Part shown: in pieces, positions 7,921 to 17,813 of the stretch | Layout: each line of letters starts with the position of its first letter | Numbering within the stretch: position 1 is the stretch's first letter | Origin: Desulfobacteraceae bacterium UBA5616 | Lineage (GTDB): Bacteria > Desulfobacterota > Desulfobacteria > Desulfobacterales > UBA5616 | Length of the DNA stretch: 37,616 nucleotides | Assembly (NCBI GenBank): GCA_002423615.1 | Contig: DIKO01000037.1 | Span: forward strand, 31,404-69,019 | Reading direction: 5' to 3' | Made by a program: the position numbers and the translations under genes | Notes under the pieces: model-generated | Databases searched by the model: none | What the model saw: only the letters and a program-made list of their open reading frames with translations | Told to the model about the DNA's origin: nothing

Positions 7921-9156
7921 ATGAAAAAGAAAATCAGCCATGCCGTTTATGATGAAAAAGACCTGTACCCGTATCTCATGAGGATGAACGTACTGAAGGG
8001 TACCGGCGTGGATACGGATGAATGCGGGCAAAAGCCCATTATCGCCGTGGTGAATTCCCATACGGAAATGAACACCGGCCACATGCACCTGGCCTCCCTT
8101 TCCACCCGTGTCAAGGAAGGCATCCATGCCGGAGGCGGCATCCCCTTTGAATTCAACGTTCCCGCCCCCTGTGACGGACTGGCCGAGGGCAACGACGGCA
8201 TGAAGTTTATCCTGGCCCAGCGGGATTTGATCGCCGACATGGTGGAAACCCATATGAGAAGCCAGCTTTTCGACGGCATGGTGATGATCGCATCGTGTGA
8301 CAAGATCATCCCCGGCATGCTGATGGCGGCGGCCCGGCTGCGCCTCCCCGCCATCTTTCTGACCGGCGGACCTACGATTTATGAAATCCGTTTGCGCAAG
8401 ACCTATAAAGGCACCATCCTCCATTCCGATTATGAGGATCTGAACGACAAGCTCAACACGGTTTACTGCGCCTCGTGCGGAGCCTGTGAAATCATGGGCA
8501 CGGCCAACACTTTTCAGAGCCTTGCCGAAGCCCTCGGCATGGCGCTACCCGGAACCGCCTGTATCCCCGCATACCACTCTGAAAAACTCCGCGTGGCTCG
8601 TCTCACCGGCAAACGCATCATGAAAATGGTGGAGGAAGATCTTACAGCGGATAAAATCCTTACGAAAAAAGCCATTGAAAATGCCCTTTCCGTGGACATG
8701 GCCATCGGGGGCTCCACCAATGCGGCCCTTCATCTGCCCGCTCTGGCCCACGAGCTGGGAATTGATCTTCCCTTAACCGCATTCAATGATTTCAACAAGC
8801 GGATACCGACCCTCTGCCGGCTTTCGCCCAGCGGCCCCCACGGCATCACGGATCTTTATCAGGCAGGAGGCATCCCGGCGGTGATGAAGCGATTGAAAGA
8901 GAACCTTCACCTGGATGCCTTAAGCGTATCGGGTCGGAATATCGGCGACATTATCGAAAAAGCGCACGTTTCGGACGAAGATGTCATTCCCGACAAGACC
9001 CGTCCTTATTACCCAGAGGGATCAACGGTGGTGCTTTCGGGAAACCTTGCCCCCGATGGCGCGGTGATCAAACAGTCCGCCGTGGCCAAGGATCAGCATG
9101 TGTTTACCGGCCCCGCCCGGGTTTTTGAGAGCATTGCATTGGTTGTCAAAATTTAA
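7921..9156 (+). pseudogene. ilvD: ilvD/edd-family dehydratase, 5' part interrupted by island
   Basis: First 403 codons of a dihydroxy-acid dehydratase-family enzyme (Fe-S dehydratase of branched-chain amino-acid synthesis, or a sugar-acid relative). Visible are VVNSHTEMNTGHMHL, PCDGLAEG, the cluster Cys in ASCDKIIPGMLMA, CGACEIMGTANT, GGSTNAALHL, GNLAPDGAV and GPARVFES. The coding match stops at TTTTGAG (9123-9129); eight foreign codons and a TAA follow. The missing 144 C-terminal codons lie at 27212-27646 in the matching frame, and the two parts sum to a normal 547 residues. ATG 7921 is preceded by CAGGAGA. The truncated product lacks the C-terminal ITDGRFSG region and is probably inactive. 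No other ilv gene is nearby, so it may have been a paralogue. Confidence 0.9.
9123..9129 (+). repeat. attL core (TTTTGAG)
   Basis: Left copy of the 7-nt repeat bounding the island. It lies inside ilvD codons 402-403 (Phe-Glu). Upstream sequence is ilvD; downstream sequence (AGCATTGC...) belongs to the element and brings a stop codon after eight codons. Confidence 0.75.
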
Positions 9157-9237
9157 CTGTATTTTTAACATCTTGAATTAAAAGCATAATAACTTGCCAT
9201 TTTTTGGGCTTGTTTGCTTTTATTCTGAAACTTTTGA

Positions 9238-9264
9238 CTATGACGGGCACAATTTAGGCACATT
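9238..9264 (+). repeat. Left-end integrase arm-type sites (GGGCACAAT)
   Basis: Two tandem copies related to GGGCACAAT occur at 9245-9253 and 9256-9264 (AGGCACATT). The same motif occurs at the right end inside the integrase gene. The 15-nt string CTATGACGGGCACAA (9238-9252) recurs exactly, inverted, just upstream of the integrase (25940-25954). This layout fits arm-binding sites of a lambda-type tyrosine integrase. Confidence 0.55.
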
Positions 9265-9307
9265 CGAAGAAGGGGGAGTTTTAATCCTATGTGCCATACG
9301 AGCAAAA

Positions 9308-9544
9308 TCAAAATCCAAGTTCGCCATCTTCAATTTCAAGAGCCAGTGATATAGCCAGGGCATTCCTAAGGATAAAGGCCCCATTATCTTTTACCAATTG
9401 TAAAAGATGTGAAGCAGCTTGGTCGCTCCACTCTGCATTAGAAACCAACAAATCCTTTAGATTTTCTAAACGGTCATCCTTTGCATTTGCAAAAAGACCA
9501 TCATATTCATCAACAAGAAGGCCGATATTTGCATACGAGTTCAT
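9308..9544 (-). CDS. Hypothetical 78-aa acidic protein
   Basis: Small acidic protein beginning MNSYANIGLLVDEYDGL, predicted mostly helical and without a family I recognise. A strong ribosome-binding site (GAGGAGGG) precedes ATG 9544, supporting a real gene. It is the last gene of the minus-strand restriction-modification operon, 35 bp after the DUF45 metallopeptidase gene, and sits next to the left island end. No membrane segment or cysteine motif is visible. It may be an accessory or antitoxin-like protein, but nothing in the sequence proves it. Confidence 0.6.
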   Translation of the reverse strand: MNSYANIGLLVDEYDGLFANAKDDRLENLKDLLVSNAEWSDQAASHLLQLVKDNGAFILRNALAISLALEIEDGELGF

Positions 9545-9579
9545 TCTGCCCTCCTCATCTAAATAAACAATGGCAGTTA

Positions 9580-10302
9580 TTAGGAAAGTCTAAACTTATC
9601 CAGCAATTCTTTCCTCTGCCGCCAATTCGGAAGGCAGCGGGTTAAAAGCGAATAGAAAGATTTGGCATGGTTATGGTGTTTCAAGTGGCAAAGTTCATGA
9701 GTAATTACATATTCGATGCAATGCACCGGGACCTTTATCAGATCCAAATTTAATGTAATTCGTCCGGATGGACTGCAACTTCCCCAACGTCTGCGCATAT
9801 GGCGGATTGTCATACCGGGTTCCGGTACCCCATGACGGGATGCAACTTGATAGCAGCTTTTCGTGTACCGTGCCAATACGTCATGGGCTCTTTTTCTATA
9901 CCATGCCTCAATGGATTTTTTTATGTTTTGGGTGTCTGTCTTGTCTATTACCCAAACCCATAAAAATCTTCCTATTAGCTTTGCAGGTTGACTGACCCCG
10001 TACTCCACCTTTAAACGATATTGTCTCCCCAGATATACAAGGGTTTCACCGCTCACATATTGCTGCGGAACAGGCAAAGGGTGATAACCTTCCAATTTAT
10101 CAAGCGTTTTGGCAATCCAAGGGGCTTTCTTTTTAATGGCTGAATTGAGTTCTTGGTCGGTTGCAGTTTCAGGGGCAAAAATGTCCACCATCAGTTCGGG
10201 GGTTACCACCACCCGCAAATTTTTTCGGTCTGAAAGGTGAAGTCGATAGCAAATTTTTCTTGTGCCGAATTCAATTGTATGCTGAACCTGATCAATCTTC
10301 AT
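9580..10302 (-). CDS. DUF45/YgjP-type M48-like metallopeptidase
   Basis: A 240-residue protein of the DUF45 (YgjP/SprT-like) family. The zinc site HELCHLKHHNH (HExxH plus a further His) is preceded by RRRWGSCSPSGRITLNLDL, the usual signature of this family. These genes often accompany hsdR in type I restriction-modification loci; the role there is not established. ATG 10302 (GAGGTGG 7 nt upstream) is preferred over 10350 and overlaps the hsdR stop by 11 nt, implying translational coupling. The protein begins with a beta-rich segment (KICYRLHLSDRKNLRVVV) and has no signal peptide, so it acts in the cytoplasm. Confidence 0.88.
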   Translation of the reverse strand: MKIDQVQHTIEFGTRKICYRLHLSDRKNLRVVVTPELMVDIFAPETATDQELNSAIKKKAPWIAKTLDKLEGYHPLPVPQQYVSGETLVYLGRQYRLKVEYGVSQPAKLIGRFLWVWVIDKTDTQNIKKSIEAWYRKRAHDVLARYTKSCYQVASRHGVPEPGMTIRHMRRRWGSCSPSGRITLNLDLIKVPVHCIEYVITHELCHLKHHNHAKSFYSLLTRCLPNWRQRKELLDKFRLS

Positions 10303-13300
10303 TGGCGATGGCCACCTCAATGCACCGGTCAATGATCGCATCATGTTCATCTAAAGAAAGTTCAATACCCTCTTCATTGGCTATTTCAAACAGGATGTCA
10401 TCTATTTCCCCCCGCATTTTGTTGATGGCATCCACATTTGTCTGCCAATCCCGAATTTTATATTTGCCAATACGTTCGACAATTTGAAGGGCTATTTCAG
10501 CGCCGGTTTGATCGCTTTTCTCTCCATAGTCGGCAACTGTTTCCCGGACACATCCATAATAGCGGCGGGCCATATCTTTTCCCGCAAGTTTATAGGGAAC
10601 CTGGTCGTCGGTATGGGTGACAACCTTTATGGAGATGTCTTTGATCTTTTCCAGAGCCTCAATCGCTTTGAGTCTTTCCTGATGGTATGCGTCAATGACT
10701 TCTTCGAGGAGTTTGGAAAACTTTTTATAAAAGGCCGGATCCTTTGCCATCTCCTGTTCGATCACATGCCGGGTTGCCGAAGCGATCATATCGGCCTTTG
10801 CTCCTGCACTTTTTCCCTGATCATCAAGAACCTGCTGTCTTTCATTTGCATCAAGAAGATTGATAGGTTCACAGAGTTGCTGGACTTCTTCGGCACCAAC
10901 ATGAGTGTTGATCAGTTTTTTTATCCTGGGTTCATATTCTGAAAAATCAATCGACTCCTGGTAACGCTGGGAAACCGCAGCTCTTAAATTCTGAAAGAAC
11001 TTGAGATCGGTTTTGTATTTATGGATGGTTTTAAGTTCATTCGTTTCAAGAAAATTCGATGATGACAGGGCCAGTGAAAGGGTTCTGGCAAAAAGACTAA
11101 ATCGATCATAAAACTTAATTCGAAGATCGGGTTCACGGAGGTGAACCTCATAAACTTCCGGATCTTTGGACCCTTTCACAGCATTGAATAATTCCCAGAG
11201 ATCTGAATGGAGTTGGGGCAATTTCTTAGTCCGGTCGGTAATGTATGAAATCGTTTCTTCCAGGTCGGCCCGATCATAATCGGCAAGATTGCTATAAAAA
11301 TCGATGGCTTCATCCAGTTCCTGAATAACGCCGCTGTAGTCAAGGATCAGCCCGTACTCCTTGCCTTCATGGATACGGTTGACTCGGGCAATCGCTTGAA
11401 GAAGCGTATGTTCTTTTAATTTGCGGGCAAGATACAGGACGGTGTTGCAAGGGGCGTCAAACCCGGTCAGCAGTTTATCCACCACGATGATGATTTCCGG
11501 GGTTTCACCATGTTTAAATGCATTGATAATCTGTTTGTTAAATTTATTTTCAGAACCATAACGGTCCATCATCTGTTGCCAGAAATTTTTCTGTTTTTCA
11601 GACGGTTCCGCCCCATTCCCCTCTCCTTCCTTCATGGTCGGAGCGGAAATTAAAACCTCTGCGGAGACCATACCGAATTCTTCTAAAAAGTCCCTGTATT
11701 GAAGCGCTGTTTCTTTGTCCGGTGTGACAAGCTGTCCTTTCAAACCGGTGCCCTGATAGGTCGTTGTATAATGAAGGCTCACATCCCAGGCAATCATTCG
11801 AACTTTTTGAATCGCTTTGTTAAGCTGGCGCTGTGTTGAAAATTTTCTTTTCAGATCCGCTTGTTGATCATCTGTTAGGCCCAGCGTAATTTTTGCAAAC
11901 CAATTGTCAATGCCATCCTTGTCAACCTTTTGGGGCACATGCCGTGCTTCGTAAAGGAGAGGGACCACGGCTTTGTCTTCCACGGCCCGTGCAATGGTGT
12001 ATGCTGGTCTGAAGAGATCTCCGAACTGGGCAAATGTATTCTTTTTAGCCGACTTGGCCAAAGGCGTGCCCGTAAAAGCAATGAAACACGCGCCATTAAG
12101 GGACAGCCTCATGCGGGCATGTTGTTCCTGGTACTGGCTTCGGTGCCCCTCATCCACCAGAACAAATGTGTCCCGGTCAACCCGGCCCATTGTTCTGCTG
12201 GCAGCCGCTGTTGCAAATTTGTGAATCAGCGTGGTGACAATATGAGCACGTCTGTCAAGCAACAATTCCGTTAAATGTTTTCCGGTGTTTGCCTGTTCCG
12301 GCTCCAGTCCGCATGCACGAAACGTCCCCAGAATCTGGTCGTCTAAATCGATTCTGTCGGTTACAAGTATGATTTTGGGATTGGTAATAGCCGGGTGCAG
12401 GGCTATGGCCTTTGCAAGCATGACCATGGTCAGTGATTTTCCGCTTCCCTGGGTATGCCACACTACTCCTCCGGACCGGGGTTCTCCGGGATTGGCGGAC
12501 AATACACGCTTGATGATGTTTTGAACGGTAAAATATTGCTGATAGCGGGCGATCTTTTTTATGCCGTTGTCGAACAGGATGAATGTATATGCCAGCTCAA
12601 GCAAACGATCCGGACGGCACAAACAAAAGAGCAGTCTGTCTTGTTCGTAAATTTTTCTTCCTTGCTCCAATAAGGTTGCATAGGCATTGCCAACCTCCTT
12701 GAATTGGCCGGACAGCAGTTTGCCCATGGTCTCCTGATCCATTGGCCGGTCCAGCAGTTCCCTGATGGCCTCATCCGTGATTTCTTCTTTCCATACAGTC
12801 CAGAAAGGTCTCGACGTGTTTGTGGTACCATACTTCGCCTTATCCCTTGCCAGAGCAATCACCATCTGACAGTACAAAAAAAGTTGGGGAATTCCCTCTT
12901 TGGCTTGATAATCTCCAAGTTGCTCAATGGCAAGATCAATGGGCTGTTTTTTGGCCTGTGTATATGCCGATCGTTTACATTCAATGACAACCAGAGGTAT
13001 GCCATTAACAAAAAGGACAATATCCGGAATATAATGCTTTTGATACCCGATCCGTTCGACCTTATACTCCGCAGTGCAATGAAAGGTGTTGGCACCGGGC
13101 GTTTTCCAGTCGATATAGTCGATGGTAAAACTTTTGGTATCGCCTTCCATTGTTTGGGGCTCACTTTTTCCAAGACACAAGAGATCATAGGCTTGTTCGT
13201 TCTGATGGGTAGCGCCTATGGCTCTGAATGCCTTTAGCGACTGGACAGCGTTTAAAACGGCATTTTCGGTAAAAGGATGGGCAGCACCTCTGAACTCATA

Positions 13301-13510
13301 GCGGCAATGGTTTCGTATGTGGTCCAACAGGATTGGTTCGAGAATGGTGCCCCCCAGCCGGTCTCCACGAAGACGGCTTGCTTCTTCCGGTGCCAGATAG
13401 TGCCAACCCATGCTGATCAATAACTGAAGCGCCGGAAGCTGGGATTGCACTTTTTCCAGGTAGCTGGGCGGTTTCTCATCAATTTTTTCAAAAGCGGATT
13501 GTTTTTCCAT
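10292..13510 (-). CDS. hsdR: Type I restriction enzyme R subunit (HsdR)
   Basis: The 1072-residue motor/nuclease subunit of the type I system. It has an N-terminal PD-(D/E)xK nuclease (PD at 162-163, ECK at 177-179), then an SF2 translocase: Walker A WHTQGSGKSLT near 350, DEGHRSQ as motif II, FTGTPL as motif III and VNRIHEGK near the motif VI region. The C-terminal helical part would dock to the methylase complex. Length is normal and there is no frameshift. It starts 9 nt after the AlbA_2 gene and overlaps the DUF45 gene. It needs HsdM and HsdS to cut DNA at a distance from unmethylated sites. Confidence 0.95.
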   Translation of the reverse strand: MEKQSAFEKIDEKPPSYLEKVQSQLPALQLLISMGWHYLAPEEASRLRGDRLGGTILEPILLDHIRNHCRYEFRGAAHPFTENAVLNAVQSLKAFRAIGATHQNEQAYDLLCLGKSEPQTMEGDTKSFTIDYIDWKTPGANTFHCTAEYKVERIGYQKHYIPDIVLFVNGIPLVVIECKRSAYTQAKKQPIDLAIEQLGDYQAKEGIPQLFLYCQMVIALARDKAKYGTTNTSRPFWTVWKEEITDEAIRELLDRPMDQETMGKLLSGQFKEVGNAYATLLEQGRKIYEQDRLLFCLCRPDRLLELAYTFILFDNGIKKIARYQQYFTVQNIIKRVLSANPGEPRSGGVVWHTQGSGKSLTMVMLAKAIALHPAITNPKIILVTDRIDLDDQILGTFRACGLEPEQANTGKHLTELLLDRRAHIVTTLIHKFATAAASRTMGRVDRDTFVLVDEGHRSQYQEQHARMRLSLNGACFIAFTGTPLAKSAKKNTFAQFGDLFRPAYTIARAVEDKAVVPLLYEARHVPQKVDKDGIDNWFAKITLGLTDDQQADLKRKFSTQRQLNKAIQKVRMIAWDVSLHYTTTYQGTGLKGQLVTPDKETALQYRDFLEEFGMVSAEVLISAPTMKEGEGNGAEPSEKQKNFWQQMMDRYGSENKFNKQIINAFKHGETPEIIIVVDKLLTGFDAPCNTVLYLARKLKEHTLLQAIARVNRIHEGKEYGLILDYSGVIQELDEAIDFYSNLADYDRADLEETISYITDRTKKLPQLHSDLWELFNAVKGSKDPEVYEVHLREPDLRIKFYDRFSLFARTLSLALSSSNFLETNELKTIHKYKTDLKFFQNLRAAVSQRYQESIDFSEYEPRIKKLINTHVGAEEVQQLCEPINLLDANERQQVLDDQGKSAGAKADMIASATRHVIEQEMAKDPAFYKKFSKLLEEVIDAYHQERLKAIEALEKIKDISIKVVTHTDDQVPYKLAGKDMARRYYGCVRETVADYGEKSDQTGAEIALQIVERIGKYKIRDWQTNVDAINKMRGEIDDILFEIANEEGIELSLDEHDAIIDRCIEVAIANED

Positions 13511-13519
13511 TTTTTCGCC

Positions 13520-15070
13520 TTATGACCTTGCCCGGTTCTTTTTGTCGATTTCCATCTTCATTTTTCGGCCCTTTTGGGTCAGCCTGTATTTCTGAAGCCT
13601 GCTTTTCGGTTTGTTCGGAATGGTCATTTCAACCACCCCGGCCTCTATTGCGGACAACAGGTATGCTTTACGAAAATAATCGACATTTTTGAGCGCTATC
13701 ATTTCCTGGAGTTCTTTGCGCGAGTGTTCACCTGTCATGACATTTAGAAGTTTCCCGACTTCCATGGTGACTTCCATGGTGACTTCCATGGTGACTTCCG
13801 GGGTGGATGGCAAAGTTTCAGCAAAAACCGGGTGAATCGGAAACTCCACCAAAAAAAACGTGCGTTCGTCATCCGTATGGAATATGGGTTCCGGTGATCT
13901 GTTTTTTCGGATTTCCCGCAATATTTTGGGGATGCCGGTGCCGCGGCCTTCGGTCATTTCCAGTTCTTTTAAAAATTCACCCACCCGGCGGTTGCGGTAG
14001 CGGCGGGAGAGAAAGCGGAATTCGCGCAGATCCTGGTCCCGAATCGAACGGTCCGGACCGGGGAAGCTGCCGATGGTCAGACGGTCCGGCAGAACCCGCA
14101 CCTCAACCGGCTCCCGTATTTCATAGGACCGGTGATATACCGAATTGCACAGGGCCTCTTCAATGGCAGCAAACGGGTAATTGAAAAACCGGTCCGCTTC
14201 GGGCCGGTCCGGGTACTTGACCACCTTTTCCGTGATGACCATGGATTGGATATAAGAAATCGCCTCCTGGAGCATGATATGCAGCGGCCCCTTGAAAATT
14301 TTTTCAGTAAACGCATCCGCATCCGGACCCTGGGGAAAATGGACAACGTCGATTTGGGTCTGGGGAAAGAAGCGGGAAGGTGATTCATTAAAAAACATGA
14401 GCCCGACGTTTTTCGGTTTTATCCATTCATCCGGCCCATCCACGATATTCATCTGTCTGCAAAGCCGGGAAAAATCCATTTCCGCAGATTCTGTAAACAG
14501 ATCGCTGTTGATTTGCTTCAGATATGCGCGGATTAATCCCAGATCCAGGTCCGCCAACCCGGCGGCTTGATTCATTCGGTCGTCAAAAGGAACCGTGGCC
14601 GCCAAGGACATCAGCTCGGCTTCATCCGGATGGCCGGCACGAACCGTCACCGATCCTTTTCGAATAAAATAGGCGTATTCCCGTTGACCCTTGCTTAATG
14701 AGACCGGGGCTTTGTAGGGTCTGGTCTGGCCTCCGGACGCCCAAAGTACCAGAATTTGTTTTCCGTCGATTTCGTAGGGTGCAATGATGGGATGATAATA
14801 AGGAACGATCTTATAGCCGAGGGAAACGATTTCCTTCTGGATGGCATCGATTTGTTTTACCGGCAGGCCCTTGGGCGGCAGAACCGGACGCCCCTTGTTT
14901 TCCTTCACCCCCAGGATAATGTACCCGCCGCCGAGATTGTGAAAATCATTGGCAAAGGCGCACAAGGTATGGAGCACCGCTTCCGGGTTCCATCCGGCCT
15001 TGAACTCCAACCGCTCCCACTCAACGGTGCGGGCGGTCAATAAATCATGAATATTGATCGGAAGCTTCAT
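13520..15070 (-). CDS. AlbA_2-domain putative ATP-binding regulator
   Basis: A 516-residue protein with an N-terminal AlbA_2 (Schlafen-related) domain (about 15-130: ERLEFKAGW, AFANDFHNLGGGYIILGV) and a C-terminal GHKL-type ATPase segment (HATPase_c_4, EGRGTGIPKILREI near 385). A linker with MEVT repeats and a C-terminal winged-helix-like part follow. Such proteins are often annotated as transcriptional regulators or RecG-like helicases and recur in defence loci, including type I systems. It sits between hsdS (ATGA overlap) and hsdR, so its production is tied to the restriction enzyme. Proposed roles are regulation of restriction or nucleic-acid sensing; neither is shown here. Confidence 0.85.
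   Translation of the reverse strand: MKLPINIHDLLTARTVEWERLEFKAGWNPEAVLHTLCAFANDFHNLGGGYIILGVKENKGRPVLPPKGLPVKQIDAIQKEIVSLGYKIVPYYHPIIAPYEIDGKQILVLWASGGQTRPYKAPVSLSKGQREYAYFIRKGSVTVRAGHPDEAELMSLAATVPFDDRMNQAAGLADLDLGLIRAYLKQINSDLFTESAEMDFSRLCRQMNIVDGPDEWIKPKNVGLMFFNESPSRFFPQTQIDVVHFPQGPDADAFTEKIFKGPLHIMLQEAISYIQSMVITEKVVKYPDRPEADRFFNYPFAAIEEALCNSVYHRSYEIREPVEVRVLPDRLTIGSFPGPDRSIRDQDLREFRFLSRRYRNRRVGEFLKELEMTEGRGTGIPKILREIRKNRSPEPIFHTDDERTFFLVEFPIHPVFAETLPSTPEVTMEVTMEVTMEVGKLLNVMTGEHSRKELQEMIALKNVDYFRKAYLLSAIEAGVVEMTIPNKPKSRLQKYRLTQKGRKMKMEIDKKNRARS
13757..13804 (-). repeat. 12-nt in-frame tandem repeat in AlbA_2 gene
   Basis: Three perfect tandem copies of GACTTCCATGGT (13757-13792) are followed by a fourth, diverged copy GACTTCCGGGGT (13793-13804). 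The unit encodes the four residues MEVT, giving an MEVT-MEVT-MEVT linker between the ATPase segment and the C-terminal domain. Because the unit is a multiple of three, copy-number change would alter linker length without breaking the frame. Confidence 0.9.
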
Positions 15071-16221
15071 ATCTTCACCCGAATTTCGCCGGTCAGCAGT
15101 TTCTGCATTAGCCCGCGCTTTTGTTTTTCAAGGGCTGATAGTTTCTTTTCGTGGATCAAAATTTCGCGATCGGAATCTGAAAGCACATTTACAATACTTC
15201 TTTGTTCAACAATACTTGGAATTCTCACCTTAACTTTGGCAAAATGTGGAAATTTCAGATTTAATGTATCACTCACAAGCCCCTGGGAATGTCTCCAAAA
15301 CAAATGAATAATTGGTGGATATTTGAACAAATATCCCATAAAGTCAGCGTCCACATCGTCTTTCGGAATACAAACGGTATATGCTGGGCTTACGATGCCT
15401 TCCAGTTTGGAAACGGCAGATACTCCTTGCCCCATTCTCATGGTATTATAGCCGATATCTCCAGGCATGATTTTTTTGTATCTTGACTTGTCTGCAGAAG
15501 ATGAATCTCTTCGGTCAATTTCTTCAGCCGGGATTATACCGCGATTTCCTGTTATAGCCAAAAGCGGAAGATGATGGTTATTGGGTTCAACACGTTCATT
15601 AAACAACTTTCCAAGAGCAAACTCTTTCCATTTGTTATTAAATCCAGCCAGCCGCCTTTTCCCTGTCAGCAGTTGCTGCATTAATGCTTTTTTGCGTCGT
15701 CTTTTTGCTTCGATGAGGTTTCGAGTTTGTTCAATAGCTTCTTCCCAGGAAGAAAGGATTTCGGCTATCTTTTTTTGCTCTGGAAAAGGAGGAAGGCTGA
15801 CGAGGATTGACGCAAAATCTTTGTAATAAAGTCTTAGCCTATCGCCCGTTATGCCGAAAGAATATGATTTCAGCCTATGTAATATTGGCTTAGATTTGAA
15901 GAAATAATATGCAAAGACAGAGTCTATGTTGTTTCCAGGCTTGCAAACAACATAAGCAGGACTAACAACTCCTCTCTTCTTGCAGACGGCAACAGCCCCC
16001 TGCCACATGCGCATCATATTGTATACGATATCGCCTGGCTCAATTAAAAGGCACTTATTGGGGCTAATATCTGGAGCCATTTTTTTATCAAGAGTATTCC
16101 GAAGAACTACTCCACGATCCATCGTAACGGACCATACTTGCAGATTTGGATCCCCATATGTCTTCCTATTTTTAAAAAGTTGACATAGTTTTAGCTTTAT
16201 AGCATTGTTGCCTTGATACAT
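15067..16221 (-). CDS. hsdS: Type I restriction specificity subunit (HsdS)
   Basis: A 384-residue two-TRD specificity subunit that recognises the bipartite target. TRD1 spans about 1-145, the central conserved helix is LPPFPEQKKIAEILSSW through LMQQLLTGKRRL (about 148-192), TRD2 about 195-330, and a distal conserved helix ends KQKRGLMQKLLTGEIRV. The repeated LMQxLLTG motif shows the two-fold internal symmetry of HsdS. Both TRDs contain related strings, GDIVYNMMRMWQGAVAV and GDIGYNTMRMGQGVSAV, suggesting that they arose by duplication. The gene starts 56 bp after hsdM and overlaps the AlbA_2 gene by 4 nt. Confidence 0.93.
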   Translation of the reverse strand: MYQGNNAIKLKLCQLFKNRKTYGDPNLQVWSVTMDRGVVLRNTLDKKMAPDISPNKCLLIEPGDIVYNMMRMWQGAVAVCKKRGVVSPAYVVCKPGNNIDSVFAYYFFKSKPILHRLKSYSFGITGDRLRLYYKDFASILVSLPPFPEQKKIAEILSSWEEAIEQTRNLIEAKRRRKKALMQQLLTGKRRLAGFNNKWKEFALGKLFNERVEPNNHHLPLLAITGNRGIIPAEEIDRRDSSSADKSRYKKIMPGDIGYNTMRMGQGVSAVSKLEGIVSPAYTVCIPKDDVDADFMGYLFKYPPIIHLFWRHSQGLVSDTLNLKFPHFAKVKVRIPSIVEQRSIVNVLSDSDREILIHEKKLSALEKQKRGLMQKLLTGEIRVKI

Positions 16222-16277
16222 CAGGACTCTCTTATTTTGTTTAGATGCGGTGTTCGTTGGTTTTATTAGTTACACTT

Positions 16278-17813
16278 TTAGCTCAGTTCTGATAGATATT
16301 TATCCATTTTTTTTCTTATATTGGATAAAGCACTCTCGATCTTTTCGATTTCCTTCTGAACAGCTACAATGTCGATTTCCGGTTCAGGCTCAAAAGTGTC
16401 CACATACCTTGGAATATTGAGATTGAATTCGTTTTCCTCGATTACAGAAAAACCAGCTAAATTAGAGTATTTTTCAATGGTTTTTTTATTGCGAAACGTA
16501 TCGACAATTTTTTGGATATCCTGCTCTCTGAGTTGGTTCTGATTGGTATTCTGGGCAAATTCCCGGCTGGCATCGATAAACAATACGTTGTCTTTGCCGT
16601 TTAGTTTCCGGAATTTGTCGAATATCAAGAGCGCTGCCGGAATGCCGGTGCCGTAAAACAAATTGGTCGGAAGGCCGATTACGGCATCCAGCAAGTTTTC
16701 CCTGACCACGGCCTCCCGGATTTTGCCTTCCTGACCGCCCCGAAACAGCACACCATGGGGCACCACAACACCCACACGACCTTGGCCTTCGATTGCCGTG
16801 GCGAGCATATGGAGAATAAAGGCCCAGTCTCCTTTGCTTTTTGGTGGTGTGCCCCGGAAAAAACGGTTGAATTTGTCCGTGGCGGCTATTTCCTGGCCCC
16901 ACTTGTCCAGGCTGAAGGGCGGATTGGCGACCACCACATCAAACTTCATCAATGCATCGCCTTCCCTCAGTTGGGGGTGTCGGATGGTATCTTCCCATTC
17001 GATGGTTGAGGCATCCATACCATGGAGGAACATGTTCATCTTGCATAAGGCCCAGGTGCTGCCGTTCATCTCCTGGCCATAAAGGGAAAAGTCATCCGAT
17101 CCCACCTGTTTGCCTGTTCGGATCAGAAGCGATCCCGACCCGCAGGTGGGGTCGCAAATGCGGTCTCCGGGTTTGGGGGCAACGAGCCTGGCAAGGGTTT
17201 CGGACACCTCGGCAGGAGTATAAAATTCCCCGGCTTTTTTCCCGGCTGTGGCCGCAAACCGCGAGATCAGGTATTCATAGACATCACCGATAATATCCAT
17301 GTGGCCGATGGCTTCCAGTCGCAGGTCAAGATCCACCAAGTCTTCAAGCAGGTTTTTCAGCCTCGCATTTCTTTGGCGGGTTTGCCCCAGGTTGGCCTCG
17401 CTGTTAAAATCGATATTTCGAAATACATTATGGAGTTTTCCTTTATTGGCGTCCTCAAGGTGCTCCAAAAGAATGTTGATCAGCACGCCGATATTGGGTC
17501 TGATGCGTCTTTCAAACAGCGCGTCAAAGGTTGCAAAAAATTTATCCTCCACCTTTCCGGAATTGTCCTGTATCTCAATTTCCGGTATGACAAACCTTTC
17601 CCTGTCCAGAGCCCGTTTGATACGAACCGGATCGCCTTTATATTTTTTCTCATACTCGGCTGTTTTGGATTTGTGAATATCGCTGAGATACTTCACAAAA
17701 AGCATGGTGAGAATATAGTCTTTATACTGGGCCGGATCGATAACACCCCGAAAGGTGTCACATGCCTGCCAGACTTTATTGAAGATGGCATTGCGTTTCT
17801 GTTGATCATTCAT
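16278..17813 (-). CDS. hsdM: Type I restriction-modification methylase (HsdM)
   Basis: A 511-residue N6-adenine DNA methyltransferase. It has the N-terminal HsdM helical domain (about 5-140), GEFYTPAEVSETLA, the SAM-binding motif I DPTCGSGSLL near 222 and the catalytic motif IV NPPF near 297. Length is typical of HsdM. Its ATG overlaps the stop of the preceding HsdS-like gene (ATGA). With HsdS it forms the M2S methylase, and with HsdR the restriction complex. Confidence 0.95.
   Translation of the reverse strand: MNDQQKRNAIFNKVWQACDTFRGVIDPAQYKDYILTMLFVKYLSDIHKSKTAEYEKKYKGDPVRIKRALDRERFVIPEIEIQDNSGKVEDKFFATFDALFERRIRPNIGVLINILLEHLEDANKGKLHNVFRNIDFNSEANLGQTRQRNARLKNLLEDLVDLDLRLEAIGHMDIIGDVYEYLISRFAATAGKKAGEFYTPAEVSETLARLVAPKPGDRICDPTCGSGSLLIRTGKQVGSDDFSLYGQEMNGSTWALCKMNMFLHGMDASTIEWEDTIRHPQLREGDALMKFDVVVANPPFSLDKWGQEIAATDKFNRFFRGTPPKSKGDWAFILHMLATAIEGQGRVGVVVPHGVLFRGGQEGKIREAVVRENLLDAVIGLPTNLFYGTGIPAALLIFDKFRKLNGKDNVLFIDASREFAQNTNQNQLREQDIQKIVDTFRNKKTIEKYSNLAGFSVIEENEFNLNIPRYVDTFEPEPEIDIVAVQKEIEKIESALSNIRKKMDKYLSELS

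Noticed and set aside
10438..13237. Plus-strand ORFs across hsdR (for example 10484-10942, 12704-13237)
   Set aside because: They are antisense shadows of the intact 1072-residue HsdR frame.
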